From contig JBEKTY010000004.1 of the NCBI GenBank assembly GCA_049515555.1, positions 41,769-105,768 of the forward strand: a DNA stretch of 64,000 nt. Direction: 5' to 3'. The notes beneath the pieces are model-generated. The model saw only the letters and a list, made by a program, of their open reading frames with translations. It searched no databases and was not told where the DNA came from. The position numbers were made by a program, and so were the translations under genes. Source of the DNA: JBEKTY01 sp049515555. GTDB taxonomy: Bacteria > Planctomycetota > Planctomycetia > Pirellulales > Thermoguttaceae. Below, piece after piece: positions 62,174 through 64,000 of this stretch. Numbering within the stretch: position 1 is the first letter of the stretch; every line of letters starts with the position of its first letter.

Positions 62174-64000
62174 TACAGTAGACGCATGCCGACCGCGTCG
62201 GCCGGAGAGTCCAGGATGCTCAATAGCGCCGCATCGGTGGCCGAGCCCGGCGCAGAACCGCCCGCGGAGGAATGCGTTGCACCGAAGCTGCTGGCGCAAA
62301 GCCCAGCGATGGCCGCCAATAGCGCGGACGGCCGGGCAGCGGCCAGCGGGGCCTTCGATGCTGCGGTCACCACCGTCTCGGTCACGCTGCCGCTCGCGGC
62401 CGCCGTGGCGTTGCTCGCTGCCGGCAAAGCGATTGCGGCCGCTTGGATACTCTTGCTCTTCGTGAAGGCGACCGGCACGAGTTTGCCCCAGTTCCCGGCC
62501 GCGTCCTCGCCGTTAACGTAGATCGTATGCTTCCCAACCTTGAGCTTGCCAAACACGGTCGAACTGATGACGCCGGAAACGCTCACCGTTGGGCTGGGGG
62601 AGGCAACACTGATCGCCGTACCCCGGCCCGCCGCTGCGGCCTTGTCGATAGAATACTCTACCGCCGCCACGTTGTTATTGCCGGTCGCGGCGTCGCTCAC
62701 AGTTGCGTTCACCGTGGGAGCCGTGCCGGCTGGACCGGCAACCACCGTTACGTTCGAGGTCACCGGGCCGACCGTGTCCTTGGTAAAGGTCGTGGAGACG
62801 AAACTGCCCCACCGCCCCGACGCGTCCTTGGCGTGTACGTAGATGGTGTGCAGCCCCTGCGCGAGGCGTGCGAACGTCGTTGCGTTCATGGTGGCGACAA
62901 CGTTCTCGATCGGGCTGTTGAACTTCCCGCTCGGCGGTTTCATCGCGACGCCCTTGCCGTTGGCTCCCTGCTTGTCGATAAAGTACTCAGCCGCCGTAAT
63001 CTTGAAGTTGCCCGAGCCGGCGTCAGTTTCCAACGCCGTTATCTTGGGGGCCGTCCTGGTCGGACTGGGAGTTGCCGTGACGCCCGAGGTCACCGGACCG
63101 CTGTTGTTCACCGTGAACGCCCCGGTCGTACCCGCCGTGCCCGCCCCGCCCGCGTCACTGGGCGTGATGCGAAGCTCCACGTCCGAGTTGTTCGTATTGC
63201 CGAGATCGGCCACGCTGTTCCAGACGAACGTGTGCGAGGTTCCACCGGGGCTTGACGTCAGGCCCGACGTTCCGCTGCCGCCTGGCCCCGGCGTCGCCCC
63301 AGACCAGGTCGTGCCCCCGTTCGGGCTTACTAGTACCTGGATGCTGCACGAGGACGATTCCTGGTCGAAAAGGCTGTAGCTGATCGTCACGTTCCCGCTT
63401 TGCATCCCCGAGGGAGTCGCCACCGTCACCACAAGCGGCGGGTTGTAGGTGACGATGATCTGCTCCCGGGTCGAGTTGTTCAGCGTGTCCTTGCCCACCA
63501 CCGTAATCGTGTTCGCGCCAGGACCCAGCGTAATCGTGGCGCTCCAGTCGGCGATGTTGGCTCCGCTGGCCGTGTCGCCGCTGGCGCTGACGCCGTTGAC
63601 CGTCACCGACGATACCCCATCGTTGCCGCGCCCGCTGTCGCTCGCCGTGCCGCTGACCGTCAGGCTCGCGCTGCGCACCGTGGCGTTGTTGGCAGGGTAG
63701 GCGATCACCACCGCAGGGCCCATGGTGTCCGGGACGCTCACGGTAAACGGCCCGAAAGTGGTGGCCGCCATGTAATTCCCGCCGGTGTCGGCCACCTGGT
63801 TAGACTGCACCGTCAGGCTGTACGTTCCGTTGTCCGCGCAGTCCCACGTCCCGCCCGGCGCGGTCACTTGGTAGGTCACTGTACGCGGAGTTCCATTGCT
63901 GTTGTTGTCCACGCTCACAAACGTCGCCAGTTGGCTGTAGCCGTTCGGCCCCGTCACCAGCACGTCGTTGCTGTCCAGCGTGGAAACATTCACCGCCACG
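62173..64000 (-). CDS. Ig-like repeat surface protein, N-terminal part beyond window
   Basis: At least 608 residues of a secreted adhesin-like protein; the 5' end lies past the right edge. The sequence has several Ig-like beta domains: PTVNATVSDAATGNNNVAAVEYSIDK and PKITALETDAGSGNFKITAAEYFIDK mark two similar ~95-residue repeats, each ending with an H-T-I-Y-V-x-x-x-D-A-x-G-x-W-G motif. An earlier domain carries SGTASDSGRGNDGVSSVTVNG. The C-terminus (ALLSILDSPADAVGMRLL) follows an Ala/Ser-rich linker. Ser, Thr, Gly and Asn are abundant and charged residues few. It is probably cell-surface or secreted. Confidence 0.82.
   Translation of the reverse strand, partial: VAVNVSTLDSNDVLVTGPNGYSQLATFVSVDNNSNGTPRTVTYQVTAPGGTWDCADNGTYSLTVQSNQVADTGGNYMAATTFGPFTVSVPDTMGPAVVIAYPANNATVRSASLTVSGTASDSGRGNDGVSSVTVNGVSASGDTASGANIADWSATITLGPGANTITVVGKDTLNNSTREQIIVTYNPPLVVTVATPSGMQSGNVTISYSLFDQESSSCSIQVLVSPNGGTTWSGATPGPGGSGTSGLTSSPGGTSHTFVWNSVADLGNTNNSDVELRITPSDAGGAGTAGTTGAFTVNNSGPVTSGVTATPSPTRTAPKITALETDAGSGNFKITAAEYFIDKQGANGKGVAMKPPSGKFNSPIENVVATMNATTFARLAQGLHTIYVHAKDASGRWGSFVSTTFTKDTVGPVTSNVTVVAGPAGTAPTVNATVSDAATGNNNVAAVEYSIDKAAAAGRGTAISVASPSPTVSVSGVISSTVFGKLKVGKHTIYVNGEDAAGNWGKLVPVAFTKSKSIQAAAIALPAASNATAAASGSVTETVVTAASKAPLAAARPSALLAAIAGLCASSFGATHSSAGGSAPGSATDAALLSILDSPADAVGMRLL

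Overview
The window is GC-rich chromosomal DNA that fits a free-living member of the Planctomycetota (Pirellulales-like). The evidence is the gene content: a Ser/Thr kinase carrying formylglycine-generating-enzyme-like (SUMF1) domains, a HzsA-like dihaem protein, a giant alpha-2-macroglobulin, a Tat-exported Gfo/Idh/MocA oxidoreductase, many large secreted glycoside hydrolases and beta-helix proteins, and heavy loading with palindromic repeats. Taxonomy is inferred from content only; no rRNA or tRNA gene is visible.

Layout. 1-5126 (minus): a molybdate/tungstate-type ABC importer (membrane-anchored unknown, tandem ModA-like binding protein, ModB-like permease, ModC-like ATPase running off the left edge). 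5600-8270: a small CcbP-like protein and a secreted transglutaminase-like protein. 8271-13117: an accessory island with two small unknown genes and a five-zinc-ribbon/Vsr-like nuclease, bracketed by inverted copies of a ~120 bp repeat and containing a pair of ~157 bp direct repeats. 13118-23652: alpha-2-macroglobulin, a zinc-ribbon STAS protein, a small unknown and a HzsA-like cytochrome (frameshifted). 24309-30111 (plus): an operon of a GATase-like/GH-A hydrolase, an unknown secreted protein and a helical-repeat protein. 30383-39219 (minus): kinase-SUMF1-SUMF1 and two large secreted unknowns. 39440-44013 (plus): LacZ-type beta-galactosidase and an MFS transporter. 44094-47929 (minus): a two-gene methylase plus PD-(D/E)XK module, a candidate defence system with less GC-biased sequence. 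48280-59205: oxidoreductase, HbpS/GlcG-like protein, nucleoside-hydrolase-like protein, a TIM-barrel/esterase fusion and a beta-helix protein. 59511-62066: a deleted hydrolase remnant and two overlapping HtrA-like genes, the second with a degenerate catalytic triad. 62173-64000 (minus): the C-terminal part of an Ig-like surface protein.

The most striking feature is the repeat landscape. At least ten families of short palindromic elements lie between genes, and several lie inside genes with the reading frame kept: three in the macroglobulin, one of exactly 63 bp in the kinase, one in the helical-repeat protein and one in the small unknown at 20260. Others supply gene ends or starts (beta-galactosidase stop, MFS start, binding-protein start). 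One family (P2 below) has 14 bp terminal inverted repeats and a perfect 9 bp target duplication, so it behaves as a MITE. In the ModC-like gene a palindrome sits between two copies of the gene start that differ only at synonymous positions.

The metabolic theme is secreted polysaccharide breakdown (GH2, GH-A, esterase, beta-helix) with sugar uptake. I inferred functions from motifs and remembered family features only; no database search was run.
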